A stretch of DNA of 64,000 nucleotides, from assembly GCA_951394045.1 (NCBI GenBank), contig OX595997.1:744001-808000 (forward strand). The letters are read 5' to 3'. This document shows positions 1-10,768 of this stretch, one piece after another. Position numbers and translations under genes: made by a program. Every line of letters begins with the position of its first letter. The first letter of the stretch is position 1. Source of the DNA: Nitzschia sp. DOCU1. Its lineage: Eukaryota; Bacillariophyta; Bacillariophyceae; Bacillariales; Bacillariaceae. The notes beneath the pieces are model-generated. The model did no database searches, was not told where the DNA came from, and saw only the letters and a program-made list of their open reading frames with translations.

Positions 1-1
1 G

Positions 2-3000
2 AAGCCGTACCCTTCGACTCCCATTCGAAAGGTTGAGTTTAAGGAGTGGTATGCTCCAGCTCCATTTCACGAGCGGACTACTACCACCCCTGTTACCAGT
101 GAGGCTCTCGCTCCGGTTCAAGAGAGATCCGCCACTCCTGTTGCTAGCAACGCGAGCGCCATGGGTGCTGGGACTCCTAGTTACTCTTGCTCTATGACTA
201 CGACTGACGAGCCGTCTGTGTTCACCCGAACACTCGGATTCATTGATGATATCTGCCAGGTCCCCAAGCCTAAGGACTGCGAGATTGCCACGAACGGGGA
301 TACCCACAGTTCTCGCCATGAGTGGGGAACGGTTCCATCGGGAGATGACGAATCTACGTTTCCTTCGCTACAATCTACTGAGAACGGAGCTCTTAGCAAT
401 GCGGAATACTCCAAAAGCCTCATGTCCCACAATTCCGCGGAAGTGGATCGGTACGGCGCCGTCAGCCCTCCGCCCGAGCTCGAGGAGTCTCCATCTCAAG
501 ACCATGAAAACTTTGAAGTGGTCTTGGACTCGACTTTGTTGCAAAGTAGCGCTTGTCCAAAGAGGAAGAGCTGGTTTAACAAGCACGCGGACGAAGAGGA
601 AGCCCTGTTCCAACATGCAGAAGAGCCGGTGGCGGCTCAGGCTCAAAAGTCCCCCGAACGCAAACAGACTCTAGTCAGACGCCTCTTCTCCGTTCGCAAG
701 AAGAAAGACAAGGAATTGGCCAAGGAAAATGTAGTGCAAGAACCAGAACCAGAACCTGAACTTGAGCCTGAAGACCCCGAAGAAGAAATGCAAGCCAGGG
801 CTAGACATCCTTATTCTGCCCGTGACAAGCAGTTTGAGTCTTCGCCTCAAATCTCACATGTTCGATCGGCCCCTCCTGCCACTTCAGGAAGTCGTACGGA
901 TCTGCCTAGCCGAGAAACCCCTGTGGATTCTGCGCAAGAAGCGCCAACTCAACTGAGCATGGCCGACGAAGTCCTCAGCACTTTGGGCAGCTTTTTGAGT
1001 TCACTGGATCCCATGGGCCATGGTGGCATGCCGGAAGAAGAAAAGAAGGAGGACGACCACTCGCAAACGTTGCAGCAGCTAGAATCCATCAAGTTTTATG
1101 GTGACGATATCGGGCCAGAGGATGAGACAGAGGACAACATCACTCCTGTGCACGAGATGCCTGCTCCTGAAGTTCTCCGCCCTCGTGCAAAGTCTGCAGA
1201 TGCTGCCGAAAAGAAGGAAAAGGGAACGAAAAGAACGCTCAGCCTTGGTGTGTTGGCAAAGAAGATCACCAAGCCATTTGTCAAGAAGAATGACACGCCT
1301 GAAGAGAGCCTAGCGCGAAATGTCGCTGCCTCTAACTCTAAGGACGCTGGTGGCGACGAAGCACCCGATGCGCCCAAGAAAAAGAAAAAGTCAAAGAAGG
1401 ATAAACCGCTATGGAAGACGGCAGTGGATCCTGCCAGCGGACGCACATATTGGTACAACCGAGTTACCCGTGTGTCAACCTATGATCCGCCTCCTGAGGC
1501 CTTGGCGCAAGCCACGGAACCCAAGGTCAACGTTGTTCCGTTTACGAGGAGCTTTACACCTCGCAAGAAGGACGTCAAGAAACCGAAGCCTATGTGGAAG
1601 GCTGTGGAGGACAAGAACAGTGGTCGCACCTATTACTATCATCGAAAAACCCGGGAGACTACCTGGGTTATGCCGGAAGAGCTCAAACTCCTCGAAGAGC
1701 AAAAGGCTCGAGAAAAGGATACCGCGGCACCCCACAAGAACGAACCGGCGGGAGATGCTGTTACGGAAAAAGAGGGTAGTAGCCCCGCCCTCGATGCCGT
1801 GGATAAGGGCAATGAATTCACGGAAGAGCAAGTCATCCCGCCCTTGGTGGTCGAGGCAGCCATGACCGAAGAAAGCCAAGCACGCATCCACAAGGGCGAA
1901 CAAGGCCTTCTTGGTACCAGCTTTGAAGAACCACATGATGAGGACCATCCGTCCGATCCTGCCGCTTCCGAAATCAAGTTTGATCCCATAGGAGACAAGA
2001 AGAAGGAAATCCAGCGCCTGTTGAACAGCCTGACACCTCCTGACCCGTCTTCGGTGGAAGATTTGATTAAGGAATACGACGGGCGAGAAGATTTGCTTTT
2101 GCGACAACTCCGCGAAAAGGTGGAAGCCAAGCCCTTTGATGAGCCCGTGGTGGACGTGGACGAGGTCCCCAGGGGCACGCCTCCCCGCATGAATGGCCGC
2201 ACTACCACCTTCTTGAGCAAGGCCAGTTCCAATACCAAGTCCTCGACTATTACCGACAAGACGGAGCGTATCCGCAACGTGGGCGGCGGCAATTATCGCT
2301 TTGATCCCATCAGCGAGACTCTGTCCACTGGTACTAGCATTAGCAGCCACAAGGTCGATGGCACGCCGCCCCGTAGCAACAGTCTCAACCGACCAGTTCA
2401 CCGTGAACGCGAGCTCAAGGTCGAGGAATTGACTGGCTCTCGCGTTGCGGCCGAAACCTTTGATAAACCCGGCCGAGTCCTGCGTACCCGGGGTCCTCAG
2501 ATCCCCACGGACGAAGTGGAGGAAGGTAGCTACTATGGCGACAATGAAGTGGATACCTACGGAACCGATTCGGTCTCTGCACTCAGCGAGAATGATGCCG
2601 ACTTTTCGCATCGCAAGGAAAATTTTGAACAAGCCAGAAGACGTGCTCTGGATGATGCGATTGAACGAGAGGACTGGGATTTGGCGGCGGCCTTGTCGGA
2701 AGGCATGAGAGCCACCAACACGGTTGGAGATTACGCCAAGGCGCACTCGTCTTGGAACCAAAGCGATTTGGACAAGTTTATTGCCAACAATGACTGGGAT
2801 GCCGTCAAGAGTTATATTGCAAAAATGCGGAATGCCAAGAAGGAAGGGCACGATGTGGCACCTCCTCCGATCACCAAGACTCGTAGCGCGGCGAGTGATG
2901 GGGTAGTCCGAGCACCGTCTCGCAATAATGCGCCGCCGGAAGTCGAACAGTCCCAATCCTTTTCCAAGGCTGTTGGAGCGAAATCCCAATTACAGCACAA

Positions 3001-3094
3001 GACATTCAGGTCTGATTCGAGCTGGACGAGCGATTCTTATGATTCCGAAGAGGAGGAGGAAGAAGAAGAATCGTATGATTCCGAATACAGTTAG
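2..3094 (+). CDS. WW-domain protein, 5' partial
   Basis: The frame is open from base 2 to the TAG at 3092-3094. The first ATG is at 161 (977 aa), but no stop lies upstream, so the gene probably starts outside the window. Two WW domains are visible, at about residues 416-450 and 477-508 counted from the ATG at 161. The first has the opening Trp and the aromatic YWY strand, but its second signature Trp is replaced by Tyr. The second keeps both Trp residues (PMW...TTW). WW domains bind proline-rich ligands. The rest is charged and low in complexity: a Glu/Pro run near residue 195, Lys-rich blocks before each WW, two C-terminal segments with a DWD motif (about 832-890), and an acidic Ser/Asp/Glu tail. 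No catalytic domain is seen. A scaffold or adaptor role is inference. The antisense frame is also long but has no domain. Confidence 0.8.
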   Translation, partial: KPYPSTPIRKVEFKEWYAPAPFHERTTTTPVTSEALAPVQERSATPVASNASAMGAGTPSYSCSMTTTDEPSVFTRTLGFIDDICQVPKPKDCEIATNGDTHSSRHEWGTVPSGDDESTFPSLQSTENGALSNAEYSKSLMSHNSAEVDRYGAVSPPPELEESPSQDHENFEVVLDSTLLQSSACPKRKSWFNKHADEEEALFQHAEEPVAAQAQKSPERKQTLVRRLFSVRKKKDKELAKENVVQEPEPEPELEPEDPEEEMQARARHPYSARDKQFESSPQISHVRSAPPATSGSRTDLPSRETPVDSAQEAPTQLSMADEVLSTLGSFLSSLDPMGHGGMPEEEKKEDDHSQTLQQLESIKFYGDDIGPEDETEDNITPVHEMPAPEVLRPRAKSADAAEKKEKGTKRTLSLGVLAKKITKPFVKKNDTPEESLARNVAASNSKDAGGDEAPDAPKKKKKSKKDKPLWKTAVDPASGRTYWYNRVTRVSTYDPPPEALAQATEPKVNVVPFTRSFTPRKKDVKKPKPMWKAVEDKNSGRTYYYHRKTRETTWVMPEELKLLEEQKAREKDTAAPHKNEPAGDAVTEKEGSSPALDAVDKGNEFTEEQVIPPLVVEAAMTEESQARIHKGEQGLLGTSFEEPHDEDHPSDPAASEIKFDPIGDKKKEIQRLLNSLTPPDPSSVEDLIKEYDGREDLLLRQLREKVEAKPFDEPVVDVDEVPRGTPPRMNGRTTTFLSKASSNTKSSTITDKTERIRNVGGGNYRFDPISETLSTGTSISSHKVDGTPPRSNSLNRPVHRERELKVEELTGSRVAAETFDKPGRVLRTRGPQIPTDEVEEGSYYGDNEVDTYGTDSVSALSENDADFSHRKENFEQARRRALDDAIEREDWDLAAALSEGMRATNTVGDYAKAHSSWNQSDLDKFIANNDWDAVKSYIAKMRNAKKEGHDVAPPPITKTRSAASDGVVRAPSRNNAPPEVEQSQSFSKAVGAKSQLQHKTFRSDSSWTSDSYDSEEEEEEEESYDSEYS

Positions 3095-4066
3095 GCGATG
3101 TTATTGTCGCTGTGGACAATATTTGACACTGTATAATGTACTCATGTTTGATATGACTCTAGCTAGGAGCAAAGAAGATAGTTGCCAAAAACGTTCTCGA
3201 TTGATCGAGACTAGCTACTAGCTGACTGCCATCTGCCTCGTGCGAGCGACGCTGCTCAATGACCCATTCGAATAAACGGACCCCCGCCGGGATGGGAACT
3301 CCGCCGGCAGTGTCACCGACGCTCGAACCGCTGACCGCTTTCTCACAGAACAATTGGAGCAAGACCAAAACATAGAGAAAAAGCCAGAAAAAAGGTGAGT
3401 TTATGAATGTCCTTACTGTATGCTATTATCGCGTCATGGTTGGGTTCTCTGTCTCCTCTGCACAGTACAGACCGTCATGGTCGCTTGTCATTACGAGAGA
3501 CATTCCATCAACATCGACGGAGATTCATTCGACGTCCTTCCTTTCTTGCTTGGCAGAGCGAAACGCAAGCATGCAGGCGCGCGCCATGAAGAAGACATTC
3601 CGTGACACCCGACTGGCGCGTCTACGTGATTGCTACATATTTTGAGTACTTAGAACCCTATACCCTGCCGGAACGACCCAATCAGAACAATTCCATCTGG
3701 CTGGCGGGACTTCCGATTATTGCGCGGCAAGAAAGAAGGTTGCGTGCATGCCCGGCAGCACGAGCGAAATTTCTAGCGCGTTGCATTGCGGTGCTACCGA
3801 TTGCAGTGCTTGCGCCACGTTGTTATTGAATTTTGAAGATAATCACCGAAGACTTTCGCACTACCGTAGTCGTCGATCCCTCCAATAGAGAGTACCTTCT
3901 CACTCGTTGTCATCGTCACTATTCCTCCCAGAGCCCACCGGTGAACCATTGTATCAGTTTGACTTTCGCAATGACGATGAACTTCGCCTAAGCAACAACA
4001 ATAGCATCAGAGGATTTGAGAGTAGAGTACTGTCCATTATCCCTTTACAGAAAAATCGAAAGAAGC
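3095..4066. other. intergenic, no gene seen
   Basis: This is the 3' flank of the WW gene and the upstream region of the CCCH-Smr gene. Only short overlapping ORFs without recognisable motifs occur. The last 150 bases before the ATG at 4067 are presumably the downstream promoter and 5' UTR. Confidence 0.5.
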
Positions 4067-6172
4067 ATGAAGACTGCCATGATGTCGTCGTCGCTGTCGT
4101 TCGGTGGCGTACCAGGCACATCGGCGGGCGGCTCGGCGGCTGTGGAAACAGCCGTGGATGCGTATGCGACTCGTGTGCTACAAGCGTCGACTCCTCCCGA
4201 AACCATTTTGGACACGAGCCTGGGCCCCTATGTGACTTCGGTGTTGAGAAGCACTGACATGGCAATGAATGTCGATGTGACGGCATTGGCAGAATTCGAA
4301 GCTCTACTGGAGTTGCTGGAAGATCAATGCAATATGGAACGTGATGCCGCAACGAGCGCTCTCAAGAGTATTGCAGAAGCCGTACTGACGGGCGTAGTAC
4401 CTCAGCAGCACCAAGAAACATCCTCGTCGCATAACCGAGGCAGTAGTTCCGGTGGGTTTTATTTTGCCGCAGCAACCCCTGGGAACCCTGATTCGTTTCA
4501 CCCCCATGCATCTCGAATGGCGGTAAACCTTCCAAGTCTTCAAACGTCGCTGGAACAACTCTCGATTGATCCTTACACTCCGAATTCTGCTGGAGGGCCC
4601 TCGCCATTGAAGCCAGACAATTTGATTCCCGTAGACTTGCTCGGGTTCTTGGATGATCCGTCGCCGCATCAGTGGCAGCAACAGCAGCAGCAACAAGGCA
4701 TGATGAGGACGATGTATCCAAAGGGATCCATCCCTGCGAATGTTGCTAACAGTATCTCGGTACAAGTGACCCCCGAAACGATGACCTTTCCTCCTGACGA
4801 ACACAAGACGTCTGAGGAAGCCTTTCCACCTCTAGGAGCAGCAACTGCTGCCCCTACTAGCAAGCATTCTTCTTCGAAAAAGGCTAAAGGAGGAGCAAAG
4901 GTGAAGGGCTCGAACAAGAACAATAAGAATTCAGATAAAGAGCTGGCAGCGGCGCTCTTCCGTCCTAGCCGACCACGACAAAACAGTATTGCAGAGAATA
5001 AAGAAGAATCTTCGTCTTCGTCGTCACCCCCGCTGACATCCATGGCACATTCTGCCGCTTCTGTCAGTAGTACTCCTACTGGACCCCAGCACATGACGAC
5101 GATGATGATGATGCATCCCCACAATCAGTACTTGTATCAACAGCAACTGGATTCGTGTGTGGAGATTTTGTTGAGTATGAATACCGAACTCAGCGAGTCG
5201 GCGGCCATGGAAGCCGCTGGTATGGCCAATGCCGACTTTAACATTGCGCAATACATTGTCGACCGCGCCCTGAGTGCACCACCCGTCTGTCGCCATGTCC
5301 TTCATGATGGTTGCTATCGAAGTGACTGTCAATTTAGTCATGACGTGGAAGGCCACACGTGTTTGTTTTGGTTACGAGGCCGATGTACCAAGCCAGTGAC
5401 AGTATGCAAGTTTCTACATGGTTTTCATTCCAAACTGATGGAGGGCATTCCTGCCAATGTTCTAGCAGCCGCCACACCCGGCAGTTCCCATCCGTATCCA
5501 GGGGTGGCACCGCCGCCTGCCTTTGGAGGCTTTGCTTTGCCGCCTCCGGGCAATCACAATGCAGTGATGGCATCATCGTCATGGCCACAACAACAGCCCC
5601 TACCCTCATTAACGGATTCTTCGGCATCGAATTCTTATTCATCGTCGGCTGGATCCACCAATGGCGGTAGCGGCACTTCTTCTTCGTTTGCCAATATTGC
5701 CTCGCGTGGTTACGACAATGTGAACAGCAGGGCGTACTTTGCCTCGCCATCATCATCATCCCAATCACCCCCCGTGTCTCTGGAATCCAATACTACTGTC
5801 ATTCCTACGGTCCGGATTCCTCAAAATTTGTGGAATCCCCATGAAAATCGTGATTCCTCCGTCTTTTATATTGCGGATCCCATGGAACGATATCGACAAG
5901 TATGTGCAGGAAATCCTCGACAGGATGTCATTGATTTGCACTTTCAATCCACCAAGACGTTTGGAGCCGTCTTGGAACAAGTCTTGCCCACCAAGTCGGG
6001 GGATGTTTGGATTGTGACAGGCACGGGACATCATGTAGGCCAGAAAACGCATCAAAAAGGAGGAGGTGCACTGGAACGAGCTGTGATTCAGTGGTTGCAA
6101 GAAAACTCGTATACCTTTTTCCGAGGCAAGGATCGTAATGGTTTGGGTGGTGCCTTGTTGGTCAAGCAGTGA
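4067..6172 (+). CDS. CCCH zinc-finger and Smr domain protein
   Basis: This intronless frame encodes 701 aa from the ATG at 4067; the same frame runs further upstream only through a TTG. The N-terminal half is Ser/Gln-rich with a short poly-Gln run (about residues 205-211) and an EEAFPPL motif. A UBA/CUE-like helical segment (about 360-400) precedes two CCCH fingers. Finger 1 starts at Cys408 (C-x7-C-x4-C-x3-H) and finger 2 at Cys432 (C-x7-C-x6-C-x3-H). After a Ser-rich linker, the C-terminus from about residue 618 is an Smr domain with DLH at 623-625 and a TGTGHH motif in place of the usual HGxG loop. In known families, CCCH fingers bind RNA, and Smr domains bind or cleave nucleic acid. UBA/CUE-CCCH-Smr combinations are typical of cytoplasmic mRNA-associated proteins. 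The exact role here is not shown by the sequence. Confidence 0.85.
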   Translation: MKTAMMSSSLSFGGVPGTSAGGSAAVETAVDAYATRVLQASTPPETILDTSLGPYVTSVLRSTDMAMNVDVTALAEFEALLELLEDQCNMERDAATSALKSIAEAVLTGVVPQQHQETSSSHNRGSSSGGFYFAAATPGNPDSFHPHASRMAVNLPSLQTSLEQLSIDPYTPNSAGGPSPLKPDNLIPVDLLGFLDDPSPHQWQQQQQQQGMMRTMYPKGSIPANVANSISVQVTPETMTFPPDEHKTSEEAFPPLGAATAAPTSKHSSSKKAKGGAKVKGSNKNNKNSDKELAAALFRPSRPRQNSIAENKEESSSSSSPPLTSMAHSAASVSSTPTGPQHMTTMMMMHPHNQYLYQQQLDSCVEILLSMNTELSESAAMEAAGMANADFNIAQYIVDRALSAPPVCRHVLHDGCYRSDCQFSHDVEGHTCLFWLRGRCTKPVTVCKFLHGFHSKLMEGIPANVLAAATPGSSHPYPGVAPPPAFGGFALPPPGNHNAVMASSSWPQQQPLPSLTDSSASNSYSSSAGSTNGGSGTSSSFANIASRGYDNVNSRAYFASPSSSSQSPPVSLESNTTVIPTVRIPQNLWNPHENRDSSVFYIADPMERYRQVCAGNPRQDVIDLHFQSTKTFGAVLEQVLPTKSGDVWIVTGTGHHVGQKTHQKGGGALERAVIQWLQENSYTFFRGKDRNGLGGALLVKQ

Positions 6173-6775
6173 GTGAGTCGTCTGTAGATGTATAGAAAAC
6201 ATGACACTTAGGATTTTTGTTTTGTTCCAACCACGATCCATTGTCTACCTATAGTCGGGTAGTTGTAGCTACTAGGAGTACTTTACATCACGACTACTCT
6301 AGTCACCCGAATGGCACACCACACACGTCTCAACTGATGCACGTATCAGCTAGAGTCCGCAGTAGTGTTCTAGAGAGAATACTCCAGGGGGCTACAGTAG
6401 TGCACTTGCTTGTGCTGCTCATGGCGACGACGGTTGTAATGGAATCAAAACAAGTGGTTGTGGATCTCGACTGCAATGGTACTCGGGTAAAAGTAGTGCT
6501 GGTGCGAAAGAGCGATTATGCTGCAACATAGATAGTCGCTACTAGACCTTCTTACCTCTCGAGAGCGGCCGGCTAGACGAAAAAAGATTGCATCTATTGG
6601 GTTCGATGATGAATCGTCTCTTCTCTTTGTACTACTACTCTAGACCCAATATATCTTGATCTAAAGATAATTTCGTAGTAGAAGAGCACATCTCAGAGGT
6701 TTCGCCTTTCCTGAACAAGAAGATTATCAGCCATGCACTATGACATTCAGGTTGCGCCAGGACAGCCCACGAAGC
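6173..6775. other. intergenic between convergent genes
   Basis: This is the space between the 3' ends of the CCCH-Smr gene (+) and the Sec14-like/DUF6824 gene (-). A 104-codon plus-strand frame at 6217-6531 has no motif and is not called. Nothing else is seen. Confidence 0.5.
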
Positions 6776-8534
6776 CTAAGTACAAAACCCAAAACACGGC
6801 GTATGGAAACTAGCATCCAGTCTCGCACGCTTTGCCAAGGGCTGCTCCTCGACAACATCGCAACTCCTGTTGACTGGCGGAGAGGGCGTATCGACGGGAC
6901 GAGAGGACGACGCATTGCCCTGCGATCGCTTCAGTTCCATCTGGGCACCCATGAAATACTTGCCAACCTTATCACAAGCATCCTGATCCGTCGTTGGTAC
7001 CCACCAATCATCCTTGTCTCGGACCAGAAATCTACCTCCACGAACATGCACGTCTTGGACCACCTTGTACGCTAGCTTGACTTTTTCGGCTTTGGATCTT
7101 GCCAGATGATATGTTTGCACATTCAGGTCAATCAGGCTCTTCAAATATATGTTACCTGGATGTTGTGAAAGCGGTCTGCCTTTTCCAAGGAGTATATCAT
7201 TGTTTGTCGGAAAGTCGACGCGTCCGAAATTGCTTCCATACAATTCAATATTCATTTCCTTTTCCCGACGACGAGTAATCCACTTTCTTTGCCCGGCCGT
7301 CTTGACCTCACCATCAGCCGTGATAGGAAGAGAATCGACAGGAATCCCGTAAGAGAGTAACTCGTATTGTACTTCGGTGTGAGTGCCTTTGATGCGAGTT
7401 ACAATGTGAGAAACTAGAATGTCTGGACGACGGCGAAAAGCCCCGCGTTGCGTACACGTACCTTCATGGATCCGAGTGACTACCCGTTTCTCGGGAACCG
7501 TAATGATTGTCAACAGTCGAAAGACCATACGAAGAGCCAAAGCCGAGCGATGACAACACATGTGTATACCGGTCGATCGAAACGGAAGCCAACGATCTGT
7601 CAAGGCGATTTCGTCAGCAAACTTCGGATCGCGTTTTTCATTGCGTGGAGTTCCGAGGTAATACATCATATTAATCATTCCCCGTTTTTGTGTCTCCTCG
7701 TCATCTTCTACGGTGCTCATAATCCGGTAGATATAACCTCTCAACTGATATGAGAAAGAAAAAAGTGAGTGCTGCGTTGCAAAGGAAAAGAAAGTGAGAA
7801 ACCCTTGCTCCACTCACAAGGTTCATGTCCGTCTTGAAGACTCGCGGACCAATCAAATGAAAGTCGATCAGGATCAGTCGTCCTGCTCTATCTCGCTTCG
7901 GCAAGACTTGGAGAGCTCCTGCCTTCATTGTTTCTATATCATCCTCATCCAAATCCTTCAACAGGAGACTTCTCACAAGGGTTTCGGGCCCAAACAATTC
8001 CTTCTTTTTCTCCATGAACAAAACAAGTCTCGCTGCCGCTTTCTTTGCATCGAATTTATTAGCCCTCAAAAACAAGAGGCGGAAGTTCCTCTCTTCCACA
8101 TAGGATCGATTCATGTGCCAAGCGAGAACGTAGGCGTCCTTCTTTGGGATCATCAAGAGTTCCATTTGCAATTGATCAATGGCACCCTCGATTAATTCCG
8201 GCGTCTCGACAAAATCATCATCCAAAATACCATGGAGCTGTTCAAAGTTCTTTTCGCGTTCTTTCGTGGACATTTTATTAAGTTCTTGGGCCAGCATCGT
8301 GTCGACGATATCTTGATCCACCATTTCCGAAACCGGCAAACTCCCTTCGGGTTTCTTGTCCATGACTGACCAGAGGTCTTTCATCCAAAGGGGCAGCTCT
8401 TCATTCGCCATGTTGACTTGGACTGTGCGATCTTCATCAGAAGACTTCATTACTGGCAACTGATACGCTTTCTCGTCGCTAAGAGCAGTGGTCACACATT
8501 GATGAGCAAAGTACCGGTAGTAACAAAGGTGCAT
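6776..8534 (-). CDS. Sec14-like / DUF6824 protein, two exons
   Basis: Exons are 8534-7818 and 7744-6776. The 73-bp intron (7817-7745) has a GTGAGT donor and a TATCAG acceptor, phase 0. The product is 561 aa from the ATG at 8534; later in-frame ATGs at 8450 and 8411 are also plausible starts. Exon 1 carries a segment resembling the CRAL-TRIO/Sec14 N-terminal region, with LFLRANKFD around the arginine-rich helix and a later RDRAGRLI strand. Exon 2 completes a region containing SYGIPVDSLPIT. It ends in a DUF6824 domain (about residues 415-505) with the hallmark NDILLGKGRP, a GGRFLVRD block and a short C-terminal tail. DUF6824 is strongly expanded in diatoms and its function is not established. 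Sec14 domains usually bind lipids. A lipid-responsive regulator is a guess only. Confidence 0.8.
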
Positions 8535-9258
8535 GTGGTGGTAGAAAATGAGTGTGTGATCGTGGTGTTCCGCCTTGTGTGTAATCGGGGGAGTCCAAGG
8601 CGCTAGCTGTTATCCACGCACTACTATGAGGACTGATGACTGACTGATTGACTCGTTGGACTTTTCAAACGTGACTGGACACGCGTGGTTGAAAAGCGAG
8701 AGGATAGAGTGGAGGATGCACGAGACTTTTCATTTCCTCATACCTGGCGCAGCCTTAGACATCATACAAACGAAACATGCCGCTAGTAAAAGACTCGATT
8801 CATTACTATATATTGCACGATGTCACTAGCCTGGTTACAATAGAAGGCCCGGGATGGAATCAAAAAAGAGACTCCTCGTCGTCGCATTGAGATTGCGTCA
8901 TGTTGTTCTTCTTCGTCTGTCGAGAACTAATATCGTCGGAGGATGTTCTGGTAATCTATTCATATCATAGCGGACAGTGAACTCTATCAAGCCCTTCGTC
9001 ACGGCTACACGGCCGGCTGGTATGGACCCGGCGGGATGCAGCCTACAGCTATCGACTGCATGCTGGCGGCCTTGTTGTACGTCCAGTGCTGCATTCTCCA
9101 CGGATAAGATTGTTCTATTCTATCTAGACCAGGCGGCAAGAACGACTTTACTAGATTAATCTCTCGGATCATCATGTAATCGGAACTTTAGGCAATATCA
9201 CTACACAACTCGGGAACACAAAAAGAAATGGGGTATGTACGGGATGGTAATTGTGGCA
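8535..9258. other. intergenic, no gene seen
   Basis: This is the upstream region of the Sec14-like/DUF6824 gene and the 3' flank of the small membrane-protein gene, both on the minus strand. Only short motif-free ORFs are present and no RNA gene was recognised. Confidence 0.45.
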
Positions 9259-9983
9259 CTAATTGGATGCCTCCGTATACGGAGTGTCGTAGGTTCCATT
9301 ATCCACCGTGCTTTCCGAGTCCTTCTCGATGATTTCCGACCGATGGGCGGCAAGAATAGCGGCAAAGGTTCCCAGCAGAACAAATTGGGCAAAGCAAATC
9401 ATACTCATGAGCAACTCTTGTCCAGACGGCAAGCTATCAATCTTATTGTCCTTTCGATATCCCATGTAGCTGCAGCAGAAATAAAGATAATAGCAGAAGC
9501 AATCGTATGTTGAGAGACAATAATATCATTCGTGATGAAGCATTTGAGTCTTTACCACACTCAAAAACTTACATCATGGACAAGAAAAAGAACATTTGAG
9601 ACATGGCAACGACTCCACCCATGAAAAATCCAACTGCCATGCTATTATGGAACTTTCGCATGATCATGGTGCCTCCAATGCTTAATGCAAGCAACATGAA
9701 TGCGGACCATACACTTGTAAATCCTTCTGCAAACGATCTTGTTCCCATGACGGCACACGACATGAGAGCCAAAATGCCCGTGACGCCCAGGATGGAATAC
9801 CTACAACACAATGGCAATGCAACAAACAGGCAAAATATCATGTCAGCCAGAGAACGAGTAAAAAACTCCTTTGCTTCTTCAAGAGATGTGATCGTACCAC
9901 CAGCCTGCAATTAGTCGCCGCGACGAACCACCACACAGGGACGCCGCGAGCAATGTTGTGTAACTCGACATTACGGAACCCAT
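9259..9983 (-). CDS. small TMEM14-like membrane protein, three exons
   Basis: The model was built from splice sites: exons 9983-9898, 9800-9573 and 9469-9259. Introns are 97 bp (GTACGA...TTGTAG) and 103 bp (GTAAGT...CTGCAG), both phase 2, and the joined frame gives 174 aa. The start is the ATG at 9983. About four hydrophobic helices are visible: around the N-terminal TTLLAAS, the SILGVTGILALMS segment, the SAFMLLALSIGG segment and the GFFMGGVVAMSQMFFF segment. A fifth lies near the C-terminus (SMICFAQFVLLGTFAAIL), followed by a charged tail. The LIAG motif and the MRKFHNS...GFFMGG block resemble the TMEM14 family, small multi-pass proteins implicated in organelle membrane transport. The C-terminal helix and tail are longer than is typical. 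The exon structure is more certain than the family name. Confidence 0.55.
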
Positions 9984-10768
9984 TGCAACGAATTATTCAA
10001 TAATATGACCGTCTTGACAATAACTTTAGCGATCGCAAAAGCAATGATAATAATAATTGTTTTGAAAGGTTTCCTTGACTCGGATGAGGAGAGTCTCAGT
10101 AGTAAGTAACCAGACCACTCGGAGCAAGGGCAACATCAAAGAGAGGGCACCAGCACCTACCGGCGCAACTTTGCCTGCCGATGGGGGCTTTTTCGTGGCC
10201 GACTTGCTATCGCTCGTCAATCGTACAGTTGCGACCAATGAATTGTATGTTAGGTATACGTGACTGGATACGATTTGTCCGTTGAAGCTTCAAAATGGTA
10301 GGCACTAATTATTGCCAAGCTCGCCTGCCGCAGCCTCGTGCGAGATTTTTAAAAAGCGCTGGAATTTCGCCCGAGCGCCGATTTGGATCGCTCGAATCAA
10401 TCAAAAAACTAGAAAGTCGGCTCATTCCATCCATTGGAAGGCGTCGGCGTCGCAAGACATATCGGACTCCGGATTACTAACGGCAGACAAGGTAAGTAGT
10501 TGTCCTAGTGGCAAAGATCATTATTCCTTGGCAAACTATGAGGTAAGGTTGATGGGCTTTTCGTCTGTCATATGGCGTCCAGGTAGATCCTCGATGGTGA
10601 TCGAGTTTCATAGTCGTAGTCGCCTACCTCCAGTGGCTTCGCTGTATGATACGACTCGTCACACAGTCAGTAACGCAATCCACTACCAAGACTATAGCTT
10701 CTACAGATAATTGATGCATGTGATCTACTGCCATTGATCTATATTCATGCACTTGGTAGTACAGTAGT
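9984..10768. other. intergenic, possible unresolved exon
   Basis: No complete gene can be built here. On the plus strand, an ATG at 10295 opens a 61-codon frame. Close by, a good donor-like GACAAG|GTAAGT lies at about 10487-10498, so a small spliced transcript is possible, but I found no convincing downstream exon before the convergent STIMATE-family gene ends at 10769. Confidence 0.3.

Noticed and set aside
1475..2989. 504-codon antisense frame within the WW-protein gene
   Set aside because: It has no recognisable domain, and the opposite frame carries two WW domains; it is a codon-bias shadow.
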